From Acidovorax sp. MR-S7 (GTDB taxonomy: Bacteria; Pseudomonadota; Gammaproteobacteria; Burkholderiales; Burkholderiaceae_C): a stretch of 64,000 nucleotides of DNA. Numbering within the stretch: the stretch's first letter is position 1; each line of letters opens with the position of its first letter. The notes below the pieces were generated by a model. That model did no database searches. It was given only the letters and a program-made list of their open reading frames with translations, and was not told the origin of the DNA. The stretch spans positions 1 through 64,000 of the forward strand of contig NZ_DF238908.1 in the NCBI RefSeq assembly GCF_000400995.2. The letters run 5' to 3'. The position numbers and the translations under genes are program-made. This document shows, piece after piece, positions 44,822 through 53,720 of the stretch.

Positions 44822-45619
44822 TCACCAGCCCGCCAGCACCGAGCCCTTGAACTGCGTGTCGATGAAGCGGCGGATCTCGTCGTTATGGTAGGCCTTCACG
44901 AGCTGCGCCACCCACGGCTTGTTCTTGTCGGCTTCACGCACGACGAGGATATTCACGTACGGGCCGTCCGGGTTCTCCTGCGCGATGGAGTCGGTCTTGG
45001 GGTTGAGCCCGGCCGAGATGGCGAAGTTGGTGTTGATGGCCGAGGCGTCCAGGTCGTCCAGCGAGCGCGGCAGCTGCGCGGCGTCCAGCTCCACGAACTT
45101 CAGCTTCTTGGGGTTGCTCACCACGTCCAGCGGCGTGGCCTTCAGCCCCGCGCCGTCCTTGAGCTTGATGAGGCCCTGCGCCTGCAGCAGCAGCAGCACG
45201 CGCCCGCCGTTGGTGGGGTCGTTGGGAATGCCGAAGCGCGCGCCCTCCTTCAGGTCGGCCAGCTTCTTGACCTTCTTGGAGTACAGCCCGATCGGGAAGG
45301 TGACGGTGTTGGCCGCCACGGCGAAGGGGTAGCCGCGGTCCTTGATCTGCGCATCCAGGTAGGGCTTGTGCTGGTAGCTGTTGGCGTCCAGGTCGCCCGA
45401 GGCCAGCGCCGCGTTGGGCTGCACGTAGTCGCTGAACTCCACGACCTGCAGCTTCAGGCCCTGCTTTTCCGCCACCTTCTTGACCTGCTCGAAGATCTGC
45501 GCATGCGGGCCGGCCGTCACGCCGATCTTGATCGGCTTGTCCTGCGCCAGCGCGGCGGGCGAAAGGCCGGCCGCCAGGGCCAGCGCGAGGGTCGATTGGA
45601 GCAGGGAGCGCTTGTTCAC
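44822..45619 (-). CDS. metQ: MetQ/NlpA family methionine ABC transporter substrate-binding protein
   Basis: A 265-residue periplasmic protein with an Ala-rich signal peptide (MNKRSLLQSTLALALAAGLS; no lipobox cysteine is seen near the cleavage site, unlike many MetQ lipoproteins). KIGVTAGPHAQIFEQVKKVA and EFSDYVQPNAALASGDLDAN are the family motifs. It should bind methionine for MetN-MetI. It is separated from metNI by about 2.1 kb holding an MBL-fold and a Bug gene, and has its own AT-rich upstream motif, so it is probably transcribed separately. Confidence 0.93.
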   Translation of the reverse strand: MNKRSLLQSTLALALAAGLSPAALAQDKPIKIGVTAGPHAQIFEQVKKVAEKQGLKLQVVEFSDYVQPNAALASGDLDANSYQHKPYLDAQIKDRGYPFAVAANTVTFPIGLYSKKVKKLADLKEGARFGIPNDPTNGGRVLLLLQAQGLIKLKDGAGLKATPLDVVSNPKKLKFVELDAAQLPRSLDDLDASAINTNFAISAGLNPKTDSIAQENPDGPYVNILVVREADKNKPWVAQLVKAYHNDEIRRFIDTQFKGSVLAGW

Positions 45620-45673
45620 GAAAAATACCTTTCGATGGAGAGATGACGCGCATCCTAGGTGCTCCCGTACAGC

Positions 45674-45700
45674 GCAAAAACGAATAAATTTTCATTTCCA
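45674..45700. promoter_or_regulatory. AT-rich motif upstream of metQ
   Basis: GCAAAAACGAATAAATTTTC followed by ATTTC resembles the motifs at 41591 and 42391 in the CAAAnnGAATAnAT core, though less closely. It lies 55-80 bases before the metQ start. Confidence 0.35.
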
Positions 45701-45721
45701 CACAACCCATGCATATAAGCA

Positions 45722-46675
45722 TCACTCCGACCAGTCGATGCCCTTCCACTGGGCGGCTTCGCCGAGGATGGCGGCATCGGCCTGCCGGATGGTGCCCGGC
45801 ACCGCGTCGAGCCCGAGATTGACCAGCTTTTCCTGCACCCGCGGCGACTGCAGCGCCTTCTGCAATGCCTCGTGGAGCGTGTGGACCACCCCGTCGGGCG
45901 TGGCCGCAGGCGCGACCAGCGCATACCAGGGCTGCACCTTGAAGCCCGGGTAGCCGCTCTCGGCCACCGTGGGCACGCGCTCCCAGCCGCGCAGGCGCTT
46001 CTCGCCCGTGGTGGCCAAAGCGACGAGCGCGCCCGAGTCCACATGCTGTCGCGCTATCAGGGGGCTCACGAATGCCACCGGCACACGCCCCGCCAGCAGG
46101 TCCGGCACGAATTCGCCCGTGCCCTTGTACGGCACGTGGGTCATCTTCACCTGGGCCTGCTGGTTGAACAGCACACCGCCCAGATGGGGGGAAGTGCCTT
46201 TGCCGCCGGAGGGGAATGAGAAGGCCTCCGGCCGCGCCTTGGCAGCCTGCGCGAGTTCGGCAATGGAGCGGATGCCGGCAGATGGGTGCGCCACCGCTAC
46301 GACGGGTCCCTGGGCCACCAGGCCGATGGCCCGGAAATCCGGCAGCCTGTAGGGCAGGTTGTCGAAGATGACGGTGTTGATCGCCAGCGCGCTCCCGGGT
46401 AGCGCGATCGTGTACCCGTCGGACGGCGCGCGCGCCGCGGCCGCCGTGCCGATGTTCCCGGCGGCGCCTGCCTTGTTCTCGATGACCACCGGAACCTTCA
46501 GTTCCTTCGACAGCTCGGCGGACAGCGTGCGCGCAATCACGTCGTTCGGCCCGCCCGGCGGGTAGGGAACGATGAGCGTGATCGGCTTGCTGGGGTATTG
46601 GACCTCCTTGGCCAGCAGGTCCGAGCCGGCGGTCGCCGCCAGCAGCGCAGAGAGGACCAAGGCACGCTTATGCAT
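45722..46675 (-). CDS. Bug/TctC family solute-binding protein
   Basis: A 317-residue periplasmic binding protein. The signal peptide is MHKRALVLSALLAATAGSDL; the family motif YPSKPITLIVPYPPGGPNDV begins the mature part, and HVPYKGTGEFVPDLLAGRVP follows in the middle. The start at 46675 overlaps the MBL-fold stop by eight bases, so both are translated from one mRNA. Ligand unknown; linkage with a hydrolase suggests an ester or lactone, but this is a guess. Confidence 0.9.
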   Translation of the reverse strand: MHKRALVLSALLAATAGSDLLAKEVQYPSKPITLIVPYPPGGPNDVIARTLSAELSKELKVPVVIENKAGAAGNIGTAAAARAPSDGYTIALPGSALAINTVIFDNLPYRLPDFRAIGLVAQGPVVAVAHPSAGIRSIAELAQAAKARPEAFSFPSGGKGTSPHLGGVLFNQQAQVKMTHVPYKGTGEFVPDLLAGRVPVAFVSPLIARQHVDSGALVALATTGEKRLRGWERVPTVAESGYPGFKVQPWYALVAPAATPDGVVHTLHEALQKALQSPRVQEKLVNLGLDAVPGTIRQADAAILGEAAQWKGIDWSE

Positions 46676-47615
46676 GATGAACCCCCTGCGCGTGCGCGGC
46701 TGCAGGAAAGGCGACGCGGTGGTCCGCATGGATGGCGAACGTTTCGAAATGCCGCGGCAGTACCTGGGTGGACCGGGGCGACACCTCCTGCACTTCGCGC
46801 TGGAAGGACACCGCCTGCTCCAGCGCGGACGACTGGTCCGCGTCATAGGGATAGGTCTGCACGTCCCAGTGGGTGGCGACGACCACCTTGGGCAGGCCCG
46901 TGGCTTTCAGGAGGCGCGCCGTGTATTGCCAGACCTGCAGGCGCGGACGGGCCGCCGGCACGAGAATGACCGATGGGGTCAGCCCCTGCACCTCCCGCTC
47001 GATGTAGTTCATCGAGCCGAACAGCAGCATCTCGTGCTGGCGGAACCGGATGAGATAGCCGAAGGTACCGCCTTCGGAGAAGGCCTTCAGAGGCAGCGGC
47101 CCCTTCAGCCCCTCAGGGACGATTCCCGCATCGAAATAGCATTTGTCGCACAGGGCCGAATGCAGGCTGGGAATGACCCGGATCGATATTTCACCGAAAT
47201 CGTAATCCTCGCCGCCGCGCACGGTAATCAGCCGGTCTTCTTCCACGCCATAAGCGCTAGCGATATTGGTCGCGCTGTAGGAGCCGATGACCAGCGCACC
47301 CGTTTTCCTGGCGATATAGGGCATGTCCATGCAGTGGTTGAAATGCGCATGGGACAGCAGAATATGCGTCGCCTCGTCGATATGCCGGTCGATGACGGCC
47401 GTATCGCTTTCCACAATATCGTCGAAGCTGTGCGCCGGCCGCTCGTCCCCGGGAGCCGCGTTGGCGGGGAGCATGCCGAACCGCTTGCCGGAATAGCGCA
47501 GCCGCGTGAAATAGGGATCGAGCAATACCGTGTGTTTGCCGTCCGTGATTTTCCAGGCAGCGGCCCCGTAATGCGTTAACTCGATCCTGCCGTCGTCGAA
47601 ATATACCTTGCCCAT
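46668..47615 (-). CDS. MBL-fold metallo-hydrolase
   Basis: A 315-residue protein of the metallo-beta-lactamase superfamily (UlaG/YtnP-like branch). The metal motif is SHAHFNHCMD, i.e. H-x-H-x-N-H in place of the more common H-x-H-x-D-H, which may change the second metal site; further ligands are likely at PSLHSALCDK and the C-terminal ATHWD. Its 5' half is clearly richer in A and T than the flanking genes, a sign of possible transfer. It lies between metI and metQ together with the Bug gene. Confidence 0.8.
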   Translation of the reverse strand: MGKVYFDDGRIELTHYGAAAWKITDGKHTVLLDPYFTRLRYSGKRFGMLPANAAPGDERPAHSFDDIVESDTAVIDRHIDEATHILLSHAHFNHCMDMPYIARKTGALVIGSYSATNIASAYGVEEDRLITVRGGEDYDFGEISIRVIPSLHSALCDKCYFDAGIVPEGLKGPLPLKAFSEGGTFGYLIRFRQHEMLLFGSMNYIEREVQGLTPSVILVPAARPRLQVWQYTARLLKATGLPKVVVATHWDVQTYPYDADQSSALEQAVSFQREVQEVSPRSTQVLPRHFETFAIHADHRVAFPAAAHAQGVHHA

Positions 47616-47737
47616 TTTCTACCCGTTGCGATGTGAATCCCCCATGGTATTCACGGCATCGACTGGTGAAAAATGCGCTTTTCGATGATCCATGTGTGGA
47701 AAACGAATTTGGTTTTGACACCCCCCAAAAACGCACA

Positions 47738-47760
47738 AGGCCCTTGCATTGCAAGGGCCT
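47738..47760 (-). terminator. Intrinsic terminator after metNI
   Basis: A 10-bp stem AGGCCCTTGC/GCAAGGGCCT (47760-47751 with 47747-47738) with a three-base loop is followed on the minus strand by TTGTGCGTTTTTGG. It ends the metN-metI transcript before the MBL-fold gene. Confidence 0.75.
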
Positions 47761-47786
47761 CGTCGGTGGGTAACGGGGTGGGTGAC

Positions 47787-48452
47787 TCAGCGATGGCTCA
47801 GGCGCCGCACGGCCCAGTCGCCCAGGCTCTGGATGGCCTGCACGAAGAAGATCAGGATGACCACCACCGCCAGCATGATGTCGGGCAGGAAGCGCTGGTA
47901 GCCGTAGCGGATGCCCAGGTCGCCCAGCCCGCCGCCGCCGATGGCGCCGGCCATGGCCGAGTAGCCCGTGAGGCTCACGAAGCTGATCGTCAGCCCCGCC
48001 ACGATGCCGGGCAGCGCCTCGGGCAAGAGCACCTTCCAGACGATCTGCCAGGTGGTGGCGCCCATGGACTGGGCGGCTTCCACCAGGCCGTTGTCCACCT
48101 CGCGCAGCGCGGTTTCCACCAGCCGCGCGATGAAGGGCGCGGCGGCGATGGTCAACGGCACCACGGCCGCCCAGGTGCCGATGGACGAGCCCGTGATGAA
48201 GCGCGTGAACGGGATGATGGCCACCAGCAGGATGATGAACGGCGTGGAGCGCACGGCGTTCACGATCCAGCCCACGATCTTGTTGGCCGGGCCGTTCTCC
48301 AGCACGCCGCCCGCGTCGGTCAGGCGCAGGAACACGCCCAGCGGAATGCCCACGAGGCCGCCCACCACGCCGGAGACGCCGACCATGATGAGCGTCTCCC
48401 AGAGCGACGTGACGAACAGCTCCAGCATCATTTCGGAAAAATTCTCGAACAT
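47787..48452 (-). CDS. metI: Methionine ABC transporter permease
   Basis: A 221-residue inner-membrane permease with five to six helices. The coupling loop is EAAQSMGATTWQIVWKVLLP; GYSAMAGAIGGGGLGDLGIRYGYQRF near the end is the MetI signature region. It pairs with MetN to import methionine delivered by MetQ. The start lies one base after the metN stop. Confidence 0.97.
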   Translation of the reverse strand: MFENFSEMMLELFVTSLWETLIMVGVSGVVGGLVGIPLGVFLRLTDAGGVLENGPANKIVGWIVNAVRSTPFIILLVAIIPFTRFITGSSIGTWAAVVPLTIAAAPFIARLVETALREVDNGLVEAAQSMGATTWQIVWKVLLPEALPGIVAGLTISFVSLTGYSAMAGAIGGGGLGDLGIRYGYQRFLPDIMLAVVVILIFFVQAIQSLGDWAVRRLSHR

Positions 48453-48453
48453 C

Positions 48454-49497
48454 TCAGTTCACCTCCACGGTGTTGACCACCACGCCCTGAGTGCGCAGGT
48501 AGTCGATGGCCGCGCCGATGCGTGCCATGGAACCGCTGGCGTACACCGCGAGCGAGCCGAAGGTCTGCTCCTGGATCTCGTCGATCTGCCCGTGCAGGAT
48601 GGACAGGTCCAGCCCCAGCTCGCGGATCAGGTGCGAGAGGATGGGCTCGTAGGCCTGCTCGCCCGCGTACGACAGGCGCATCAGCTGCCCGCTGTCTCCC
48701 GGCGCCAGGCGCGCGGCCAGGGCGCGCACGCGCGCGAGCACGCTGGCGGGCAGCTCCTGCGGCACGATCTCGTCGATCAGGCTCTTGGTGATGTCCTGCC
48801 GGGGGCGGGTGAAGATCTCGACCACCGGCCCCATTTCCACGATGCGGCCCGCGTCGATGACGGCCACGCGGTCGGCGATCTGCTTGATGACCTGCATCTG
48901 GTGCGTGATGAGCACCACCGTCACGCCCAGCTCGCGGTTCACCTGGCGCAGCAGGTCGAGGATGGAGCGCGTGGTCTCCGGGTCCAGCGCGGAGGTGGCC
49001 TCGTCCGACAACAGCACCTTGGGGTTGCTGGCCAGCGCGCGGGCGATGCCCACGCGCTGCTTCTGCCCGCCGGAGATCTGCGCCGGGTAGCGGTCGGCCA
49101 GGTGGGCCAGGCCCACCAGTTCCAGCAGCGGCCCGACGCGCTGCCGGATCGCGGCCCCGGACATGCCCGCCAGCTCCAGCGGCAGGGCGGCGTTCTCGAA
49201 CACCGTGCGCGAGGACAGCAGGTTGAAGTGCTGGAACACCATGCCGATCTCGCGGCGCGCAGCACGCAGCGCAGCGTCGTCCAGCTGCGTCATGTCGCGT
49301 CCGGCCACCACCACCTGGCCCTTGGTCGGCCGGTTGAGCAGGTTGATGACGCGCACCAGCGAGCTCTTGCCCGCGCCGGAGCGGCCGATGATGCCGAACA
49401 CCTCGCCGGGCGTGACATGCAGGTCGATGCCGCGCAGGGCCTCGACGGGGCCTTGCGGGCCCGGGTAGATCTGGGTGATACCCCTGAGTTCGATCAT
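48454..49497 (-). CDS. metN: Methionine ABC transporter ATP-binding protein
   Basis: A 347-residue ATPase. Walker [16 protein letters not shown], signature [15 protein letters not shown], Walker [13 protein letters not shown], switch histidine VVLITHQMQ; the C-terminal ACT-like NIL domain (about 265-347) binds methionine and inhibits transport when methionine is abundant. The ATG at 49497 ([13 protein letters not shown]) is used; a TTG two codons upstream is less likely. No SAM riboswitch or S-box-like structure is visible in the 200-base upstream gap. Confidence 0.97.
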   Translation of the reverse strand: MIELRGITQIYPGPQGPVEALRGIDLHVTPGEVFGIIGRSGAGKSSLVRVINLLNRPTKGQVVVAGRDMTQLDDAALRAARREIGMVFQHFNLLSSRTVFENAALPLELAGMSGAAIRQRVGPLLELVGLAHLADRYPAQISGGQKQRVGIARALASNPKVLLSDEATSALDPETTRSILDLLRQVNRELGVTVVLITHQMQVIKQIADRVAVIDAGRIVEMGPVVEIFTRPRQDITKSLIDEIVPQELPASVLARVRALAARLAPGDSGQLMRLSYAGEQAYEPILSHLIRELGLDLSILHGQIDEIQEQTFGSLAVYASGSMARIGAAIDYLRTQGVVVNTVEVN

Positions 49498-49650
49498 GAG
49501 CAATACAAGCGCAAACGCCGCGCGGAGCCCGGGCGGCGTGGACTGCGGTTCAATGGAAGCGGCTGAATGTAATGGCCCGCCATGACAAGCACAACGAACA
49601 AAAAGCTGGGTGGTTAGACAGCCTCGTCATGAGGCCGCCGCTTGCCCTTC

Positions 49651-49690
49651 AGCTCCTGAAAACATAGCTGCATGCGCTGGATGCGCAAGC
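49651..49690. repeat. Dispersed palindromic repeat, short partial form
   Basis: GCTCCTGAAAACATAGCTGC followed by ATGCGCTGGATGCGCAAG: the left half-site is well kept, the right is changed. It lies between metN and the histidine kinase gene. Confidence 0.55.
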
Positions 49691-49704
49691 CGAGGAGCGG
49701 TATT

Positions 49705-51783
49705 TTACGCCCCGGCCGGCGCGCTGCCGCAACTGCCCATCATCTGGCGTACCTTGTCCACGAAGGCCGGCGCATCGAACGGCTTCACCAGCAATTCCAT
49801 GTTGCAGCCCAGCAGGTTGGGGCTGGCAGCCGCCCGTTCGGCGTAGCCAGTCATGAGCAGTACGCGGATGTCCGGCAGCTTCTCGCACGCGAAGTCGGCC
49901 ACCTGCCGGCCGTTGGGGCCGGGCAGCCCTACGTCGGTGACCAGCAGGTCGAAGTGCAACGCGCCCGACAGCAGCACCATCGCCTCGTGGCCGGTGGCCG
50001 CCTGCATCACCTGGAAGCCCATGTCGCGCAGCAGTTCCACCACCAGCGCGCGCACGGTGGTGTCGTCCTCCACCACCAGCACGGAGTCGCGCCGCTTGGC
50101 GGCGGCCTGCAGGTCCAGCCGCGGGTACGGCTCGTCGCTGGGCGACTGCTCTGTGCGCGGCAAGTACAGGTGCATGGTGGTACCGCTGCCGGGGCGGCTG
50201 TCGATCTCCACCGCGCCGCCGGTCTGGCGCATGTAGCCGTAGATCATGGACAGCCCCAGCCCCGTGCCCTGGCCGATGGGCTTGGTGGTGAAGAAGGGGT
50301 CAAACGCGCGCTCGATCACGTCCGGCGTCATGCCCGTGCCCGTGTCCGCCACGCTCACGCGCACGTAGTCGCCCGGCGCCAGGCCGCCCGGCCCTTCGTG
50401 GCTGCCGGGCTGCGCCGCGACTACCACGTTGGCGGCGGACACGCGCAGGTCGCCACCGCCAGGCATGGCGTCGCGCGCATTGATGGCCAGGTTCAGCACC
50501 GCGCTCTCAAACTGGTGCCGGTCGGTGCGCACGCTCCACAGGCCCTCGGGCAGATCGCTGGACAGCGTGATGTTCTCCACGCAACTGCTGCGCAGCATGG
50601 GCTCGAGCCCGCGCAGCACGGCCGCCACGTCGGTAGGCCGCACGTCCAGCGGCTGGCGGCGCGAGAACGCCAGCAGCCGCTGCGTGAGCGAGGCCGCGCG
50701 CCGCGCGGAAGCCAACGCCGACTCGATATAGCGCTCCACCTCCTGCGTGCGCCCCTGCTGCAGCCGCCGGTGCATGAGCTGCAGCGGCAGCATGATGCCC
50801 TGCAGCATGTTGTTGAAGTCGTGTGCGATGCCGCCGGTGAGCTGGCCGATGGCCTCCATCTTCTGGCTCTGGCGCAGGCGCTCCTCGACCTCGGCCAGGG
50901 CCTTCTCGCGCATCAGGTCCTCGGTCACGTCGCGCCCCACGGCATGCACGAAGCCGTCGGCCGCGACCACCGACCAGGCGATCCAGCGCACCTCGCCGCT
51001 GCGCTGCACGAAGCGCAGGCGCAACTGGCGCCGCGGCGTGCCGGTGCTCAGCAGCGTGGTCTCCACGTCGAGCGCCTGCACGTCGCCCTCGAACACGAAG
51101 TCGCGCACATGGCGCCCCACGCTCTCGCCCTCGCTCCATCCCAGGGCCGCCGTCCAGCCAGGGTTGGCGGCGACGATGACGCCGTCGAAGCGCGAGACGA
51201 TCATCAGCGCGTCCGAGATTTCCCACAGCCGGTCGCGGTCTGCCGTGCGCTCGACCACCTGCTGCTCCAGCGATGACGCCTCCTCGCGCAGCAGCTGCTG
51301 GGCCTTGTGGGCCTGCGTGGTCTCGATCACCGTGTCCACCCAGCCCGCAACCATGCCGTGCTCGTCGCGCACGGGGCTGTAGCAGAAGGTGAAGTAGGCC
51401 TGCTCGTCGTAGCCGTAGCGGCGCACCACCAGCGGCATGTCGGCGAGGAAGGTGGCCTCGCCCGCCCGCGCACGCGCGGCGATGGGGCCTATCGTGTCCC
51501 ACGCCTCCGCCCAGACCTCGTGGAACGGCCGGCCCAGCGCCTCGGGCTTGTCGCCCAGGATGGTGCGGAAGGCGTCGTTGTAGAGCGTGGTCTGGTGCTC
51601 GCCCCAAACCAGGCACTTGGGGAAATGCGAGGCCAGCACCATGTCCAGCGCCACGCGCAGCGCCAGGGGCCAGGTGTCGATGGGGCCCAGCGGATGCGCG
51701 GCCCACGGATAGGCGCGCACCTTCTCGCTCATGTCGCCAGGTGCCCGGGGAAAGGTTGCGGCAGGGAGCTTGGAATCGGCCAT
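49705..51783 (-). CDS. PAS-domain hybrid sensor histidine kinase with C-terminal receiver
   Basis: A 692-residue protein without transmembrane helices, so probably cytosolic. Two PAS domains (about 40-155 and 185-300, the second containing RFDGVIVAANPGWTAALGWS), a histidine kinase core with the phosphorylated His321 in GGIAHDFNN, ATPase boxes NLAINARDAM, VADTGTGM and GTGLGLSMIYGYM, and a receiver domain whose Asp617 lies in LLVTDVGLPGPNG. No separate response regulator is adjacent; output is unknown. The ATG at 51783 leaves 68 bases to the divergent MFS gene. Confidence 0.92.
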   Translation of the reverse strand: MADSKLPAATFPRAPGDMSEKVRAYPWAAHPLGPIDTWPLALRVALDMVLASHFPKCLVWGEHQTTLYNDAFRTILGDKPEALGRPFHEVWAEAWDTIGPIAARARAGEATFLADMPLVVRRYGYDEQAYFTFCYSPVRDEHGMVAGWVDTVIETTQAHKAQQLLREEASSLEQQVVERTADRDRLWEISDALMIVSRFDGVIVAANPGWTAALGWSEGESVGRHVRDFVFEGDVQALDVETTLLSTGTPRRQLRLRFVQRSGEVRWIAWSVVAADGFVHAVGRDVTEDLMREKALAEVEERLRQSQKMEAIGQLTGGIAHDFNNMLQGIMLPLQLMHRRLQQGRTQEVERYIESALASARRAASLTQRLLAFSRRQPLDVRPTDVAAVLRGLEPMLRSSCVENITLSSDLPEGLWSVRTDRHQFESAVLNLAINARDAMPGGGDLRVSAANVVVAAQPGSHEGPGGLAPGDYVRVSVADTGTGMTPDVIERAFDPFFTTKPIGQGTGLGLSMIYGYMRQTGGAVEIDSRPGSGTTMHLYLPRTEQSPSDEPYPRLDLQAAAKRRDSVLVVEDDTTVRALVVELLRDMGFQVMQAATGHEAMVLLSGALHFDLLVTDVGLPGPNGRQVADFACEKLPDIRVLLMTGYAERAAASPNLLGCNMELLVKPFDAPAFVDKVRQMMGSCGSAPAGA

Positions 51784-51851
51784 AGATGCGCTGTGGTGGG
51801 TGCTGCGCCAGTCTAGCCGCGAACGGACGGCAGCGGGCACCGCGCGGTACC

Positions 51852-53090
51852 ATGGCCCCAACCCCTATGCAGAAACCCTGGTCTCCCGTCGTCTGGATCG
51901 GCTACGCCATGTGCGTCGGCGTCATGGGCACCGCGCTCGCCAGCCCGCTCTACCCGCTGTACCAGCAGGCCTGGGGGCTCAAGCCGAGCGACATCACGCA
52001 CATCTTCGTGGTCTACATGTTCGGCGCGCTGGCCAGCCTGATGTTCCTCGGACGGCTCACGCAGCGCTACGGCGCGCTTTCCATCCTGCGCACCGGGCTC
52101 GTGCTGATGACGGCGGGCGTGCTGCTCTCGGCGCTGGCGTGGAACACGCCGGTCTTCATGCTGGCGCGCACCATGATCGGCCTGGCCTCGGGGATGATCA
52201 CCACCTCCGCCTCCACCGGCATGGTGCAGGCCAGCCCCGGGCGCGACCCGCGCCGCACGGCGGCGCTCACCTCCATGGCGATCACGCTGGGCTTCGGCCT
52301 GGGGCCGCTGGTGGGCGGCCTCATCGCACAGTGGGCGCCCTGGCCGCTCGTCACCGCCTACCTGCCCACGGCTGCCATGGGCCTGCTGGCCGTCTACGCG
52401 CTGCACCGGCTGGAGGGCTTGCCCGCCCCGGTGCAGGACACGCTGCCGCCCGGCACCTGGCGCGGCGTCATCGCCCAGTGGATGCCGCGCATGACCCGCC
52501 CGCCGCGCGCGCGCCGGCGCCAGTTCTGGCTGGCCAGCATGGGCGCATTCAGCGCGTTCGGCATGTTCAGCCTGTATTCCTCGCTGGCGCCCAGCTTCAT
52601 GCGGGAAATCGTGCCGTGGCACGGCCCGGCCGTGAGTGGCCTGTCGATCGCGATGATCCTGTTCCTGTCGTCCGCCTTCCAGTTCCTAGTGCGCAACTGG
52701 CGCACCAAGCGCGTGGTGCTGACCAGCGGCGTGGCCCTGGTGCTGTGCAACCTGCTGCTGGTGGCGACTACGCTCACCGGCCACACGGCGGTGTTCGTTG
52801 CCGCTGTGCTGATGACCGCCTTCGGCCACGGCCTGGCCAGCGTGGCGGGCATGGGCGTGATCAGCAAGCTCACCCAGCCGCACGAGCGCGGCGGGCTGCT
52901 GTCGTCGTACCTGATCGTGGGCTACCTTGGCACCATCGTGCCGATCCTGGGCATGGGCTGGCTGTCGGACCATCTCGGGTTGCACCGCGCGCTGCTGGTG
53001 TTTTGCGGTGCGATGGCGCTGCTGTGCGCCACGGTCACTTTTCTGGCGGCGCGCACCGAGGAGATTCTGGTGCCACAGCAGGTGCCTTGA
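51852..53090 (+). CDS. MFS transporter
   Basis: A 412-residue major facilitator with 12 predicted helices. The loop 2-3 region reads GALASLMFLGRLTQRYG, near the G-x3-D-R/K-x-G-R-[RK] motif A position, and GFGLGPLVGGLIAQW resembles motif C of drug:H+ antiporters. The ATG at 51852 (MAPTPMQKPW) begins just before helix 1. The substrate is unknown; it could export drugs or carry a substrate for the amidohydrolase cluster that starts 600 bases downstream. Divergent from the kinase gene. Confidence 0.88.
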   Translation: MAPTPMQKPWSPVVWIGYAMCVGVMGTALASPLYPLYQQAWGLKPSDITHIFVVYMFGALASLMFLGRLTQRYGALSILRTGLVLMTAGVLLSALAWNTPVFMLARTMIGLASGMITTSASTGMVQASPGRDPRRTAALTSMAITLGFGLGPLVGGLIAQWAPWPLVTAYLPTAAMGLLAVYALHRLEGLPAPVQDTLPPGTWRGVIAQWMPRMTRPPRARRRQFWLASMGAFSAFGMFSLYSSLAPSFMREIVPWHGPAVSGLSIAMILFLSSAFQFLVRNWRTKRVVLTSGVALVLCNLLLVATTLTGHTAVFVAAVLMTAFGHGLASVAGMGVISKLTQPHERGGLLSSYLIVGYLGTIVPILGMGWLSDHLGLHRALLVFCGAMALLCATVTFLAARTEEILVPQQVP

Positions 53091-53144
53091 ACGCGCGTAC
53101 CGGCAATGTCACTGCACTCCCGTATTGCGGGTCCAGGCAAGTCC

Positions 53145-53609
53145 CTATACCAAAGGCACCGCAGTCTCGAACTTCGCGCAGTGCATCGCGAACGTGCTCT
53201 TGAAGTTGCGCACGTTGTTGTTCGACGAGAACACCGCCCGTGTGAACGCGTGGTAGTGCTCCATCGACGGCGCATTCACGATCAGCAGGAAGTCGAACTC
53301 GCCCGACACCTCGTAGCACGCCTGCACATCGTCCTCGGCCAGCATGCGCTGCTCAAACGCGCGCAGCAGTGCGTCGTTCTGCTTGTCCAGCTCCACCGAC
53401 ACGAAGGCCGTCAGCGCCCGTCCCACCTTGCGCCGGTCCACCAGGGCCACCTGCTTGAGCAGAACCCCCGATTCGCGCAACTGGGCCACGCGCCGCTGCA
53501 CGGTGGCGGGCGAGCTGTGCACGCGCTCGGCCAGCGTGCGTACCGGCAGCGATGCGTCCTGCTGCAGCAGGGTGAGGATCTGGGTGTCGAGGCGGTCCAG
53601 CGGGGCCAT
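53145..53609 (-). CDS. Lrp/AsnC family transcriptional regulator
   Basis: A 154-residue regulator with an N-terminal helix-turn-helix (about 5-55, LPVRTLAERVHSSPATVQRR) and a C-terminal RAM/ACT-like domain (about 70-145, with SGEFDFLLIVNAPSMEHYHA) that binds amino acids. It is divergent from the M20 amidohydrolase/diaminopropionate operon and probably controls it in response to an amino acid. A perfect inverted repeat lies between them. Confidence 0.92.
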   Translation of the reverse strand: MAPLDRLDTQILTLLQQDASLPVRTLAERVHSSPATVQRRVAQLRESGVLLKQVALVDRRKVGRALTAFVSVELDKQNDALLRAFEQRMLAEDDVQACYEVSGEFDFLLIVNAPSMEHYHAFTRAVFSSNNNVRNFKSTFAMHCAKFETAVPLV

Positions 53610-53664
53610 GGCGGTCAGCGGTACAAAAGTGGCAGATAGACGGCCATTGTGCGTTCTCTATCCC

Positions 53665-53682
53665 GCAATGGGCCTGCATTGC
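53665..53682. promoter_or_regulatory. Inverted repeat in the Lrp/M20 spacer
   Basis: GCAATG-GGCCTG-CATTGC has perfect 6-bp arms and is 39 bases before the M20 start codon. It may be an operator for the Lrp-type protein, or part of the leader of the M20 mRNA. Confidence 0.4.
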
Positions 53683-53720
53683 GATGAAATGTCCCACGGC
53701 GGCGCGCCAAGAATCACGCC

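Noticed and set aside
49498-49704. SAM riboswitch or S-box in front of metN
   Set aside because: The gap is short and filled by a dispersed repeat; no conserved riboswitch core is visible.
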